Of a stretch of DNA of 19,529 nucleotides, positions 8,081-14,922 are shown piece after piece. Source of the stretch: Candidatus Scatomorpha stercorigallinarum. GTDB taxonomy: Bacteria; Bacillota_A; Clostridia; Oscillospirales; Oscillospiraceae. The notes beneath the pieces were generated by a model that was not told where the DNA came from, did not search any database, and was given only the letters and a program-made list of their open reading frames with translations. The stretch covers positions 1-19,529 of the forward strand of contig DVOV01000034.1 in NCBI GenBank assembly GCA_018713375.1, given 5' to 3'. The number at the start of each line of letters is the position of its first letter. The stretch's first letter is position 1. Both the position numbers and the translations under genes were made by a program.

Positions 8081-9649
8081 ATGTTCAGCTACATCATGAA
8101 ACAAAAGCGCCTCCTGCTGCTGGAGGTCGCCGCAGCCACCCTCCGGGCTGGCTGCGGCGTTCTGCTCTCGTTCGCCATGGGCGAAATGACGAACTCGGCG
8201 GTGGACGGACAGGTGGCCGCGCTGCTGCGCTCAAGCGCCGTCTGCGTGGCCTGCCTGGCCGCGCTCTACGGCCTGCAGGTGCTGGAGATGTACCTGCGCA
8301 AGACGCTCAGCGGCCGCTGCATACTCGCCCTCAAGGCCGACCTCTACTCCGCGCTCCGAGAGCGCGGCGCGGCCGCCCTCCACGAGCAGCCGGACTCCTA
8401 CTACCTCAATATGCTCCAGGGGGACGTTGAAATACTTGAGCGCGACTACTTCGACGCCATCTGGCGGGCGATAAACCTCTCCATCCAGGTCGTCTGCTGC
8501 GCCGCCGCGCTGATAACGGTGAGCGCCAGGCTCTTTTTCATCTTCGCGCTGGTCTCCATCGTCCCGCAGCTGGCCTCGCGCTGGTTCAAGCGCCCGCTGC
8601 AGCGGCGGAAGGACGGATTCTCGCAGCAAAACGTACAGTGCGTGCAGAAGGGCCGTGAATTCATCGGCGGCTTTGACACTATCCTCTTTTTCTCCCGCGC
8701 GGAGGTGTTCATATCCCGCCTGCTGGACGAGGACCGGCGCCTGGAGCGCTCCCGCCGCCGGCGCGACAGCTTCTCCACCGTCGCCTCCGGCGGGGCCAAC
8801 GCCATCAATATGGTGGCTCAGATCGTCTGCATGGGCGCGGCGGCCTATTTTATCGCCGTCGGCGAGCTGCGCATCGGCGCGCTCACGTCTTCCACGCAAC
8901 TTCTGAACTTCATCTTTTCCCCGCTCAACGTCGTTGTCAACTGCGCGCTGGCCATCGTCTCCACGCGCGGGCTGCGGGATAAATTCACCTCCCTCATCCA
9001 CGGCGCGCGCCCTCGCGGCGGCGAGCGCTTCCGCAACGGGGACATCGTCTTTGACAACGTCACCGCCGGCTATGCCGGGCACGAGGTGCTGCACGGCTTC
9101 TCCTGCCGCATGGAGCGCGGCGGGCGCTACGCCGTCGTCGGCGCTTCCGGCGCCGGCAAGAGCACGCTCGCGCGCGCCCTGATGGGCACGGCGCGCGTCA
9201 CCTCCGGCAGCATCACCATCGGCGGCGTGGACGTGGGAAAAATGCCGCTCGACGAGCTCTACCGCCACGTGCTCTACATCCCGCAGGACACCTTCCTCTT
9301 CGAGGGCACTGTGAGGGACAATATCAGCCTGTTCTCCGGCGGGGCCGGGGCCGATGAGGCCGCGGCAAAGGCGGCGCTGCCGCCCTCGCTGCTCTCCGAA
9401 CAGACCGGCGGCGACCGCGGCGCGGCCCTCTCCGGCGGGGAAAAGACGCGCCTTGCCGTGGCGCGGGCGCTGTGCTCGCCGGCGGAGGTGCTCATCTTTG
9501 ACGAGCCGGCCTCCGGCCTCGACCCGGACACCGCCGGGGAGGTCGAGCGCGCGATCGGCGCCATCAGCGGCCGCACGGTCATCGTCATCACGCACAACTG
9601 GGACGAGGGCTATCTGGGCAGCTTCACCGGCGTGATAAGGCCGCAATAA
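8081..9649 (+). CDS. ABC transporter half-molecule: membrane domain fused to ATPase
   Basis: This 522-residue protein has an N-terminal type-I exporter-like membrane domain (about residues 1-310, several hydrophobic segments) and a C-terminal nucleotide-binding domain. The ATPase parts are complete: Walker A GASGAGKST (354-362, K360), Q-loop YIPQDTF, signature LSGGE (450-454), Walker B LIFDEP (D474, E475) and switch H505 in THNWDE. It should work as a homodimer or with a partner encoded elsewhere. The substrate cannot be read from sequence; peptides, lipids and drugs are all possible. The start follows AGGTGAT by a few bases and lies 22 bases after prmA, so it is probably the last gene of the ilvA-prmA unit. 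The terminator at 9696-9730 closes the unit. No peptidase or precursor-peptide gene is visible beside it. Confidence 0.9.
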   Translation: MFSYIMKQKRLLLLEVAAATLRAGCGVLLSFAMGEMTNSAVDGQVAALLRSSAVCVACLAALYGLQVLEMYLRKTLSGRCILALKADLYSALRERGAAALHEQPDSYYLNMLQGDVEILERDYFDAIWRAINLSIQVVCCAAALITVSARLFFIFALVSIVPQLASRWFKRPLQRRKDGFSQQNVQCVQKGREFIGGFDTILFFSRAEVFISRLLDEDRRLERSRRRRDSFSTVASGGANAINMVAQIVCMGAAAYFIAVGELRIGALTSSTQLLNFIFSPLNVVVNCALAIVSTRGLRDKFTSLIHGARPRGGERFRNGDIVFDNVTAGYAGHEVLHGFSCRMERGGRYAVVGASGAGKSTLARALMGTARVTSGSITIGGVDVGKMPLDELYRHVLYIPQDTFLFEGTVRDNISLFSGGAGADEAAAKAALPPSLLSEQTGGDRGAALSGGEKTRLAVARALCSPAEVLIFDEPASGLDPDTAGEVERAIGAISGRTVIVITHNWDEGYLGSFTGVIRPQ

Positions 9650-9695
9650 GGCATGCGCCCCGGCGCACGGAGCGTCAGGCATATATTTACAGAAG

Positions 9696-9730
9696 CCTCC
9701 CCGGCAGGGCCCTGCCGGGGAGGTCTTTTT
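9696..9730 (+). terminator. Strong intrinsic terminator after the ABC transporter gene
   Basis: A perfect 14+14 base inverted repeat (CCTCCCCGGCAGGG at 9696-9709, its complement at 9710-9723) is followed by TCTTTTT. It ends the ilvA-prmA-ABC unit and insulates the accessory locus downstream. Confidence 0.92.
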
Positions 9731-9787
9731 GCGCCGGGCTGTACACATTTGACAAAAATCACAGCCGATAATCGTCATGGCGTGCAG

Positions 9788-9816
9788 TTGACCGCGGCTC
9801 CGTCACTATTTATAAT
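9788..9816 (+). promoter_or_regulatory. Sigma-70-type promoter of the accessory lipoprotein locus
   Basis: The -35 box TTGACC (9788-9793) and a perfect -10 box TATAAT (9811-9816) are 17 bases apart. Transcription should start near 9823, about 45-50 bases before the start of the lipoprotein frame. A short palindrome (9805-9819) is centred on the -10 box. Confidence 0.8.
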
Positions 9817-9854
9817 AGTCAATGAGCGGGGCACACACACCTGCAATTTGCGCC

Positions 9855-9862
9855 GAGGGGGG
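9855..9862 (+). promoter_or_regulatory. Probable ribosome binding site with no standard start codon after it
   Basis: GAGGGGGG is the only purine-rich, Shine-Dalgarno-like stretch in the leader. At the right distance the lipoprotein frame has GTC (9868) and ACG (9871), neither of them a standard initiator. One base change (GTC to GTG) would give an ideal start. Confidence 0.45.
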
Positions 9863-9867
9863 CGACC

Positions 9868-10635
9868 GTCACGCGGAAAAGGGCATGTATTCTGATACTG
9901 GCGGCCTGCTGCTTCCTGTCGTTCACGGGCTGCGCGGCCCACAGCGGCCCCGAGGCGGATATCCCCCAGGCCACGGAACAGCTCCTGCTGGAAAGGGGCT
10001 ATCCCGCCGCCCTCATCGACGGCCTGATACCGCAGCAGCTTGAGCGTCTCTGTGCGCTCGTGCTCGAAAACGGCTGCCATTACTGCGGCGCCCCTCAGGC
10101 TGCTCAGCCTCCCTGTGAAACAGGCGGCAGCGGGCTCTACTTTGACGTCATACCGTCCTGTTCAACAGTTTTTATAAACGGGCAGACGCGATATACGAGG
10201 TTATATTTTACCATCGTATATGAATGGCTCGAATTGCCGCTCAACAGGTCGGAGGACGCCATAACCGCCAGCTGGGACGCCAGTCTGCTCACCTATGACG
10301 GCGGTTTTGAGAGGAATGACTACTTCCTGCGCAACAACAGCGAGTGGGTTGTAAGTGAAACGTCTACGCGCCCAGCCAAACTGACGCAGGGCGCCCTCGG
10401 CACGTTCACCGCCCTTACGTCAACGGATGTTAATGACGAGGACATTGGGCTCGTCGGCGGGCTGAAAGGCGACGTGTCGTTCGAACTGGTACCAAACGAT
10501 TCGTATTCAATGGGATATCTCCCGGGGGAAAATGTTACGGCTATTGCATGTGAATATACGCACAGCAAGCTGCTGCTTACCGACTATGCGATCGCTCATG
10601 CGGACATAGAGTATACGGAACTGGACGATATGTAA
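9868..10635 (+). CDS. Probable lipoprotein of unknown function, start codon uncertain
   Basis: The frame is open from 9826 to the stop at 10633. From 9871 it reads TRKRACILILAACCFLSFTGC: a basic start, a hydrophobic core and a lipobox ending in cysteine, so a secreted, lipid-anchored protein of about 254 residues is expected. No ATG, GTG or TTG precedes the signal peptide in frame. The first standard start, GTG at 10060, has no ribosome binding site and would remove the whole signal peptide. After the lipobox come an amphipathic stretch (TEQLLLERGYPAALIDGL), a CHYC motif near residue 69, and a strand-rich domain with YEWLELPLNRSED. I do not recognise the family. The second half is visibly more A/T-rich than the neighbours, hinting at transfer. 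Alternatives are ACG initiation, a sequencing error, or a gene inactivated at its start. Confidence 0.55.
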   Translation, partial: VTRKRACILILAACCFLSFTGCAAHSGPEADIPQATEQLLLERGYPAALIDGLIPQQLERLCALVLENGCHYCGAPQAAQPPCETGGSGLYFDVIPSCSTVFINGQTRYTRLYFTIVYEWLELPLNRSEDAITASWDASLLTYDGGFERNDYFLRNNSEWVVSETSTRPAKLTQGALGTFTALTSTDVNDEDIGLVGGLKGDVSFELVPNDSYSMGYLPGENVTAIACEYTHSKLLLTDYAIAHADIEYTELDDM

Positions 10636-10642
10636 GAAAAAT

Positions 10643-10649
10643 AAGGAGG
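10643..10649 (+). promoter_or_regulatory. Ribosome binding site deciding the start of the small membrane protein gene
   Basis: AAGGAGG lies eight bases before the ATG at 10658. An in-frame GTG at 10652 is only two bases from it, too close to be used. Confidence 0.8.
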
Positions 10650-10657
10650 GTGTGCGC

Positions 10658-11101
10658 ATGTCCCGGCCGAAAAGCCTTGATCTCAAAAGGGCGGCTTTCA
10701 TCGCCGTTCTGATACTGCTCGCGCTGTCGGTTTTCCTTAACCTGCACCTGCTCTACCGGCTGCGGGAAAAGCCCGCCGAGCTGAGCGGGACTTACCGTAA
10801 AATCAGCGCAGAGGCGCACGAGACCACGGCGCGCTACCTGGTCTTCAACCGGGACGGGGACGATTTTGTTATTTACGAGGGCAATACTGTGCTCGATTTC
10901 GGCCACTGCTCCCCCGGCGGCGTGGAGGGCTTCTACTCACTCGAGGGTGAAAACGGCCTCTACGCCCAGCTCTACGCCGGCGACGGGGAGATCTATATCT
11001 CCACCACGCAGGGCGATTTGGAGATCTACGGCCAGGTGGGCACGCCGATGGTGCTCTCCTCGGAGATAGAAGCCGAGATCGGCTGGGAGCTGCCCGGATA
11101 A
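10658..11101 (+). CDS. Small single-pass membrane protein of unknown function
   Basis: The product has 147 residues. A short basic N terminus (MSRPKSLDLKR) leads into one membrane segment (about residues 12-33), followed by a roughly 110-residue domain expected to lie outside the cell. That domain is rich in short strands and in G, Y, D and E, for example SGTYRKI, DDFVIYEGN, EGFYSLEGENGLY and GEIYISTTQGDLEIYGQ. It may form a small beta-sheet domain, but I do not recognise the family. It starts 22 bases after the upstream lipoprotein gene and shares its promoter and terminator, so the two products may act together at the cell surface. Base composition is nearer to that of the surrounding genes than the lipoprotein's second half is. 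The start is well supported by a strong Shine-Dalgarno site. Confidence 0.75.
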   Translation: MSRPKSLDLKRAAFIAVLILLALSVFLNLHLLYRLREKPAELSGTYRKISAEAHETTARYLVFNRDGDDFVIYEGNTVLDFGHCSPGGVEGFYSLEGENGLYAQLYAGDGEIYISTTQGDLEIYGQVGTPMVLSSEIEAEIGWELPG

Positions 11102-11118
11102 ACGAAACTGCAAATAAA

Positions 11119-11157
11119 AAAACAAACAACCGGCCTTTTGGGCCGGTCGTTTGTTTT
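11119..11157. terminator. Bidirectional intrinsic terminator between convergent genes
   Basis: Two 17-base arms (11119-11135 and 11141-11157) pair with a single A/C mismatch around a TTTTG loop. The GC-rich core CCGGCC/GGCCGG is flanked by an A-rich left side and a T-rich right side. Each strand therefore shows a hairpin followed by a T-run. It can stop both the accessory locus from the left and the HtrA gene from the right. Confidence 0.9.
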
Positions 11158-11194
11158 AGAGAGGGGAAAATGTATGGAAAAGGAGTGAGAAGTA

Positions 11195-12577
11195 TCAATA
11201 GATGTCGCTGGTCTCCACCAGCGCGACCTCCACATCGAAGGTCTCGCCGTTGCGGTAGACCGTCATGGTGATGGTGTCGCCCACCTCAAGCCCGGCGATG
11301 ATCTCGCCCACCTGGGCGGTGGTGGTGACGCCCTGGCCGTCGATGGCGGTGATAACGTCGCCCTCCGCCAGGCCCTTGGCCGCCGCGTCGCTGCCCTCGG
11401 CTACCGACACTACATAGAGCCCGTCCGGCAGGCTGTAGGCCGCCGCCGCGTCCTCGGGTATGGGGCCGATGGTGACGCCGATGGCAGCACGGCCGGTGAC
11501 GCGCCCGTTGCGTAAAAGCTGGTTCACGACTTCCTGGATAGTGGACGTGGGGATGGCGAAGCCGATGCCCTCGATGGCCGAATAGGCGGAGGTGCCCATC
11601 ATCTTCATGTTGGTGATGCCCACCACCTGGCCGTACATGTTCAGCAGCGGGCCGCCGGAGTTGCCCTCATTGATGGCGGCGTTGGTCTGCAGCAGCGTCA
11701 TGCTGTGGCTGTTGTAGGACACGTCGCGATTGATGGCGGAGATGATGCCGTCCGTCAGCGTGCCGCGCAGCTCTTCGCCCAGGGGGTTGCCGAGCGCGGC
11801 CACCGCGTCCCCCACGGAGACGGCCGTGCCGCAGAATTCGGCGGGCGTGAGGCCCTCGGCCTCCACCTTCAGCACCGCCAGGTCGCTGACATTGTCCGCG
11901 CCCACGAGTTTGGCCTCCAGCTCCCGGTCGTCCCAGAGGGTGACCGTGACGGAATCCGTACCATCCAGGATGTGGGTGTTGGTGACGATATATCCGTCCT
12001 CCGTGAGGATGATGCCCGTGCCCCAGAAATAGCCGCTGCCGTCCGGCACCATGGCGGTGATGCCCACCACGGAGGGGATGCAGCGCTCATAGAGCTCGCG
12101 CAGCGTCAGCTCCTCGGTCTCATCCGGCACCGGCGCCGTGGTGAGGCGCACGTCCGGCTCCAGCTCCGCGCGGGGGATGTCGTTCTCCCCGGTGATGGTG
12201 TTGGATGCGTCGTAGTAGTGGTCGAAGAAATCCCGGTAATCGTCAAAGCCGCCCGGCTGTGAGGGCGCTGTCTGCTCTGCCGGCGGAGTTGGCTCCGCCG
12301 CCCGGTCCTGCGTGAAGATGAGCGAGCTGGCCGCGATGACGACCAGGCAGATGAGGCCGATGGCCACGGCGCGGACGCCTGCCCGCCCTCTTCGCGGCGC
12401 CGCTGTGGGGGCGGCGCCGCTTTCGGGGGGGTGGCCGCCGGCGCGTTGGGGAGGTATCTGTGGTGTGGGATGGGGGTGCGCGCCGGCGGGCCGGGATGGT
12501 GCAAACCAGTTGGGGAACCCGTCCGCGCACGATGTGTCGTACCAATCGGAGCGGCGGGAGATGTCTTCTTCATTCAT
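11195..12577 (-). CDS. Membrane-anchored HtrA/DegP-type serine protease with PDZ domain
   Basis: This 460-residue S1C-family protease should degrade misfolded proteins outside the membrane. A disordered, Pro/Arg-rich cytoplasmic stretch (1-68) leads to one membrane segment (69-88), a linker rich in D, F and Y, a trypsin-like domain (about 160-355) and one PDZ domain (about 363-455). The catalytic triad is complete: H202 in TNTHIL, D232 in SDLAVL and S307 in GNSGGPL. The residue before the catalytic histidine is T instead of the more usual A or N. The start follows a modest GGGGTG site. The gene lies 86 bases downstream of the kinase gene on the same strand, with no clear promoter or terminator between them, so it may be the last gene of the sensing operon. 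The protease could also be expressed on its own. Confidence 0.93.
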   Translation of the reverse strand: MNEEDISRRSDWYDTSCADGFPNWFAPSRPAGAHPHPTPQIPPQRAGGHPPESGAAPTAAPRRGRAGVRAVAIGLICLVVIAASSLIFTQDRAAEPTPPAEQTAPSQPGGFDDYRDFFDHYYDASNTITGENDIPRAELEPDVRLTTAPVPDETEELTLRELYERCIPSVVGITAMVPDGSGYFWGTGIILTEDGYIVTNTHILDGTDSVTVTLWDDRELEAKLVGADNVSDLAVLKVEAEGLTPAEFCGTAVSVGDAVAALGNPLGEELRGTLTDGIISAINRDVSYNSHSMTLLQTNAAINEGNSGGPLLNMYGQVVGITNMKMMGTSAYSAIEGIGFAIPTSTIQEVVNQLLRNGRVTGRAAIGVTIGPIPEDAAAAYSLPDGLYVVSVAEGSDAAAKGLAEGDVITAIDGQGVTTTAQVGEIIAGLEVGDTITMTVYRNGETFDVEVALVETSDIY

Positions 12578-12663
12578 GGAAGTTCACCCCTGTGGCTGAG
12601 ATAAAGATAAGCCTGAAATTTGTGCCTGATATGAATAAAATCAAAACAAAGTGTGAATTCGCG

Positions 12664-14214
12664 CTATTTCCTGGCCTTTTTGCGGCGCTCCGGCTCCTGC
12701 GGCTTTTCCGCTTTCGGTTTTTCGGCCTTCTGCTTTTCCGCTTTGGGCTTTTCCGGCTTCTGTCTGGCGGCCAGGCGCAGCGTGAACACGAATTCGGTGA
12801 CGCCGTCGCGGCTGGTGACGGCGATGTCCTCGTTGTGGGCGTCGAGGATGTTTTTGACAAGATACAGCCCGAGGCCCACGCCGTCCCGGTCGAGGCTGCG
12901 GGAGCGGTCGGACTTGTGGAAGCGGTCGAAGATCAGCGGCAGGTCGTCCGGCGGGATGGTGGCGCCGCAGTCCTTGACGGAGATGTACGCCTTGCTGTTC
13001 TCCTTCCAGAGCGAGAGCGTGAGCGTGCTGCCGCGGTCGGCGAACTTGACGGCGTTGTCCAGCAGGTTGTAGAGCACCTGCGTGATGGCGTCCGGGTCCG
13101 CCGTGACCATCATGTGCACCTCGGGCAGCTGCAGGTCCACGTCCAGGCCCTTCTCCTCCGCGCGCGTCTCGAAGTTCAGCAGCGTGCTGATGATGAGCTC
13201 GTTCACGTCGAAATCGCGCCGGCGCGTGAGGTCAGCGCCCTTGGTCTGCATGCGCGAGAGGTCCAGCATCTGCCGCACCAGGCGGGAGAGGCGGCGCGTC
13301 TCGTCGGCGATGGTGGTGAGGTATCTTTCCTCCTGCTCCTTGGGGATAGTGCCGTCCAGGATGCCGTCGGCGAAGCCGGCGATGGTGGTCATGGGCGTTT
13401 TCAGCTCATGCGAGACGTTGGCGATGAACTCGTTGCGCATCTGCTCCGAGCGCTGGAGCGAGTCGGCCATGTTGTTGAAGGCCGCCGTCAGCGAGGCCAG
13501 CTCGTCGGCGCCCTCCTCCTGCGTGACGCGGACGGAGAAGTCGCCGTGGGCGAATTTGCGCGCGGCCGCGGCCATCTCGTCCAGCGGCTTGGCCAGGCGC
13601 TTGGAGGTGACAAGGCTCATGATGAGGGCCAGCGAGAGCACGGCCAGGGACACCATGAAAAACACCCAGATAAAGGTCTGCCACGCGCCGATGATGCGCG
13701 AGCTGTCCGTGCTCATGAACACGTAGCCCACGGGCCCCTGCCCGCCGCCGGGGTCGATCTTCTCCCCCACGATATAGCGCATGGTGTCATAGAGCCCGTC
13801 GAGCGTGCCGGTGACGCTGAGCGTGCCGGCGGAAGCAAGCTGCATGATGGTGCTCTCGCCCACGCTGCGGCGGATGTGCGGGCAGGCGCCCGGCTCGTCG
13901 CAGCAGGAGAGCACCAGGCCGTCGGCGTTGGTGACGATGATGTCGTTGCCGCTGAGGAGGGATGCGCCGTTGAGCAGCACGCGCACCTCCGGGCTGCTGA
14001 GGACGCCGTTGACCGACTCTGCGGTGTAGACGCCGGCGTCGAACTTCGTGAGCACCATCAGCGAGACGACCTCGGCGCTGTCCTCCATGCTCTCGCGGTG
14101 GGAGCTGATGATGAAATCGCGCCCGAGGAACACGAAGGCGACGCCCACCATGAGGAAGCTCATCATCACCATCAGCGCCGTGGCGCTGAAGTTGCGGAAG
14201 TAGATGCTCTTCAT
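12664..14214 (-). CDS. Membrane sensor histidine kinase
   Basis: The protein has 516 residues. Membrane segments at about 10-30 and 180-202 enclose an outside sensing domain of some 145 residues with a cysteine cluster (C104, C105, C111). HAMP (about 200-253), HisKA with phospho-acceptor H269 in NVSHELKTP, and an ATPase domain (about 370-482) follow. In the ATPase domain the N-box has N387, the G1 box is DCGATI (second glycine replaced by T), and the G2 box is DGVGLGLYLV. A basic tail (486-516) contains a 10-residue tandem repeat. The gene starts six bases after the regulator gene with no Shine-Dalgarno site, so translation is probably coupled to it. It is the partner of that regulator; the PhoR-like layout fits phosphate or envelope sensing, but the signal is not shown by the sequence. 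Confidence 0.95.
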   Translation of the reverse strand: MKSIYFRNFSATALMVMMSFLMVGVAFVFLGRDFIISSHRESMEDSAEVVSLMVLTKFDAGVYTAESVNGVLSSPEVRVLLNGASLLSGNDIIVTNADGLVLSCCDEPGACPHIRRSVGESTIMQLASAGTLSVTGTLDGLYDTMRYIVGEKIDPGGGQGPVGYVFMSTDSSRIIGAWQTFIWVFFMVSLAVLSLALIMSLVTSKRLAKPLDEMAAAARKFAHGDFSVRVTQEEGADELASLTAAFNNMADSLQRSEQMRNEFIANVSHELKTPMTTIAGFADGILDGTIPKEQEERYLTTIADETRRLSRLVRQMLDLSRMQTKGADLTRRRDFDVNELIISTLLNFETRAEEKGLDVDLQLPEVHMMVTADPDAITQVLYNLLDNAVKFADRGSTLTLSLWKENSKAYISVKDCGATIPPDDLPLIFDRFHKSDRSRSLDRDGVGLGLYLVKNILDAHNEDIAVTSRDGVTEFVFTLRLAARQKPEKPKAEKQKAEKPKAEKPQEPERRKKARK

Positions 14215-14220
14215 GGCCGC

Positions 14221-14910
14221 TTACTGGTCCAGGACCTCGAATTTATAGCCCACGCCCCAGACGGTCTTGAGCGACCACTTGTCGGAAACGCCCTCCAGCT
14301 TCTCGCGCAGGCGCTTGATGTGCACGTCCACGGTGCGTGAATCGCCGAAATAGTCGAAGCCCCAGACCTCGTCCAGCAGCTGGTTGCGCGTATAGACGCG
14401 GTTGGGCGTGGAGGCCAGATGGTAGAGCAGCTCCATCTCCTTCGGCGGCGTGTCGATGCGCTTGCCGTCCACGATCAGCTCATAGGAATCAAGGTTGATG
14501 ACCAGCTTGTCGAAGGTGAGCTTCTTCTCGCCGCCGGCGTCCGTGCCATCCGCGCGGCGCATGACGGCGTGGATGCGGGCCATCAGCTCCTTCACGTCGA
14601 AGGGCTTGGTGACATAGTCGTCCGCGCCCATCTCCAGGCCGTTTATCTTGTCGAAGGTCTCGCCCTTGGCCGTGAGCATGATAATGGGCACTTTGGAGTG
14701 CTGCCTGACGGCGCGGCAGACCTCCCAGCCGTCCTTCACGGGCAGCATGATGTCCAGCAGTATGATGTCCGGGTGTTCCTCCTCGGCCATCTGCTCGCCC
14801 TTGCCGCCGTCGGCGGCGATGAGGACGTCGAAGCCGTCCTTTTCCAGGTAGAGGCGCAGCAGCTCGGCGATGTTCTTGTCGTCCTCGACGACGAGGGCTT
14901 TTTTGTTCAT
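14221..14910 (-). CDS. Response regulator, OmpR/PhoB family
   Basis: This 229-residue DNA-binding regulator is phosphorylated by the adjacent kinase. The receiver domain (about 1-120) has the acidic pair D10/D11, phospho-acceptor D53 in LLDIMLP, T80 in IIMLTAK and K102 in VTKPF. The C-terminal winged helix (about 130-226) shows the family's PPKEMELLYHLA and SRTVDVHIKRLREKL recognition region and ends in VWGVGYKFE. All key residues are conserved. AGGTGG (14915-14920) precedes the ATG. The gene lies 12 bases after the WG-repeat lipoprotein gene and six before the kinase, all in one direction. Targets are unknown; the operon itself and the protease gene are the obvious candidates. Confidence 0.96.
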   Translation of the reverse strand: MNKKALVVEDDKNIAELLRLYLEKDGFDVLIAADGGKGEQMAEEEHPDIILLDIMLPVKDGWEVCRAVRQHSKVPIIMLTAKGETFDKINGLEMGADDYVTKPFDVKELMARIHAVMRRADGTDAGGEKKLTFDKLVINLDSYELIVDGKRIDTPPKEMELLYHLASTPNRVYTRNQLLDEVWGFDYFGDSRTVDVHIKRLREKLEGVSDKWSLKTVWGVGYKFEVLDQ

Positions 14911-14922
14911 ATATCCACCTTC

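Noticed and set aside
9749..9772. TTGACA and GATAAT after the ABC terminator as a second promoter
   Set aside because: The boxes are only 12 bases apart, too close for a normal promoter.
9822..10043. Short frame starting at ATG 9822 across the lipoprotein signal region
   Set aside because: The ATG lies at the predicted transcription start with no room for a ribosome binding site, and the translation has no signal peptide or domain. The frame-1 reading gives a clear lipoprotein signal instead.
12460..14340. Long plus-strand open frame (626 codons) opposite the kinase gene
   Set aside because: Same kind of shadow frame; the opposite strand has an intact kinase with all motifs.
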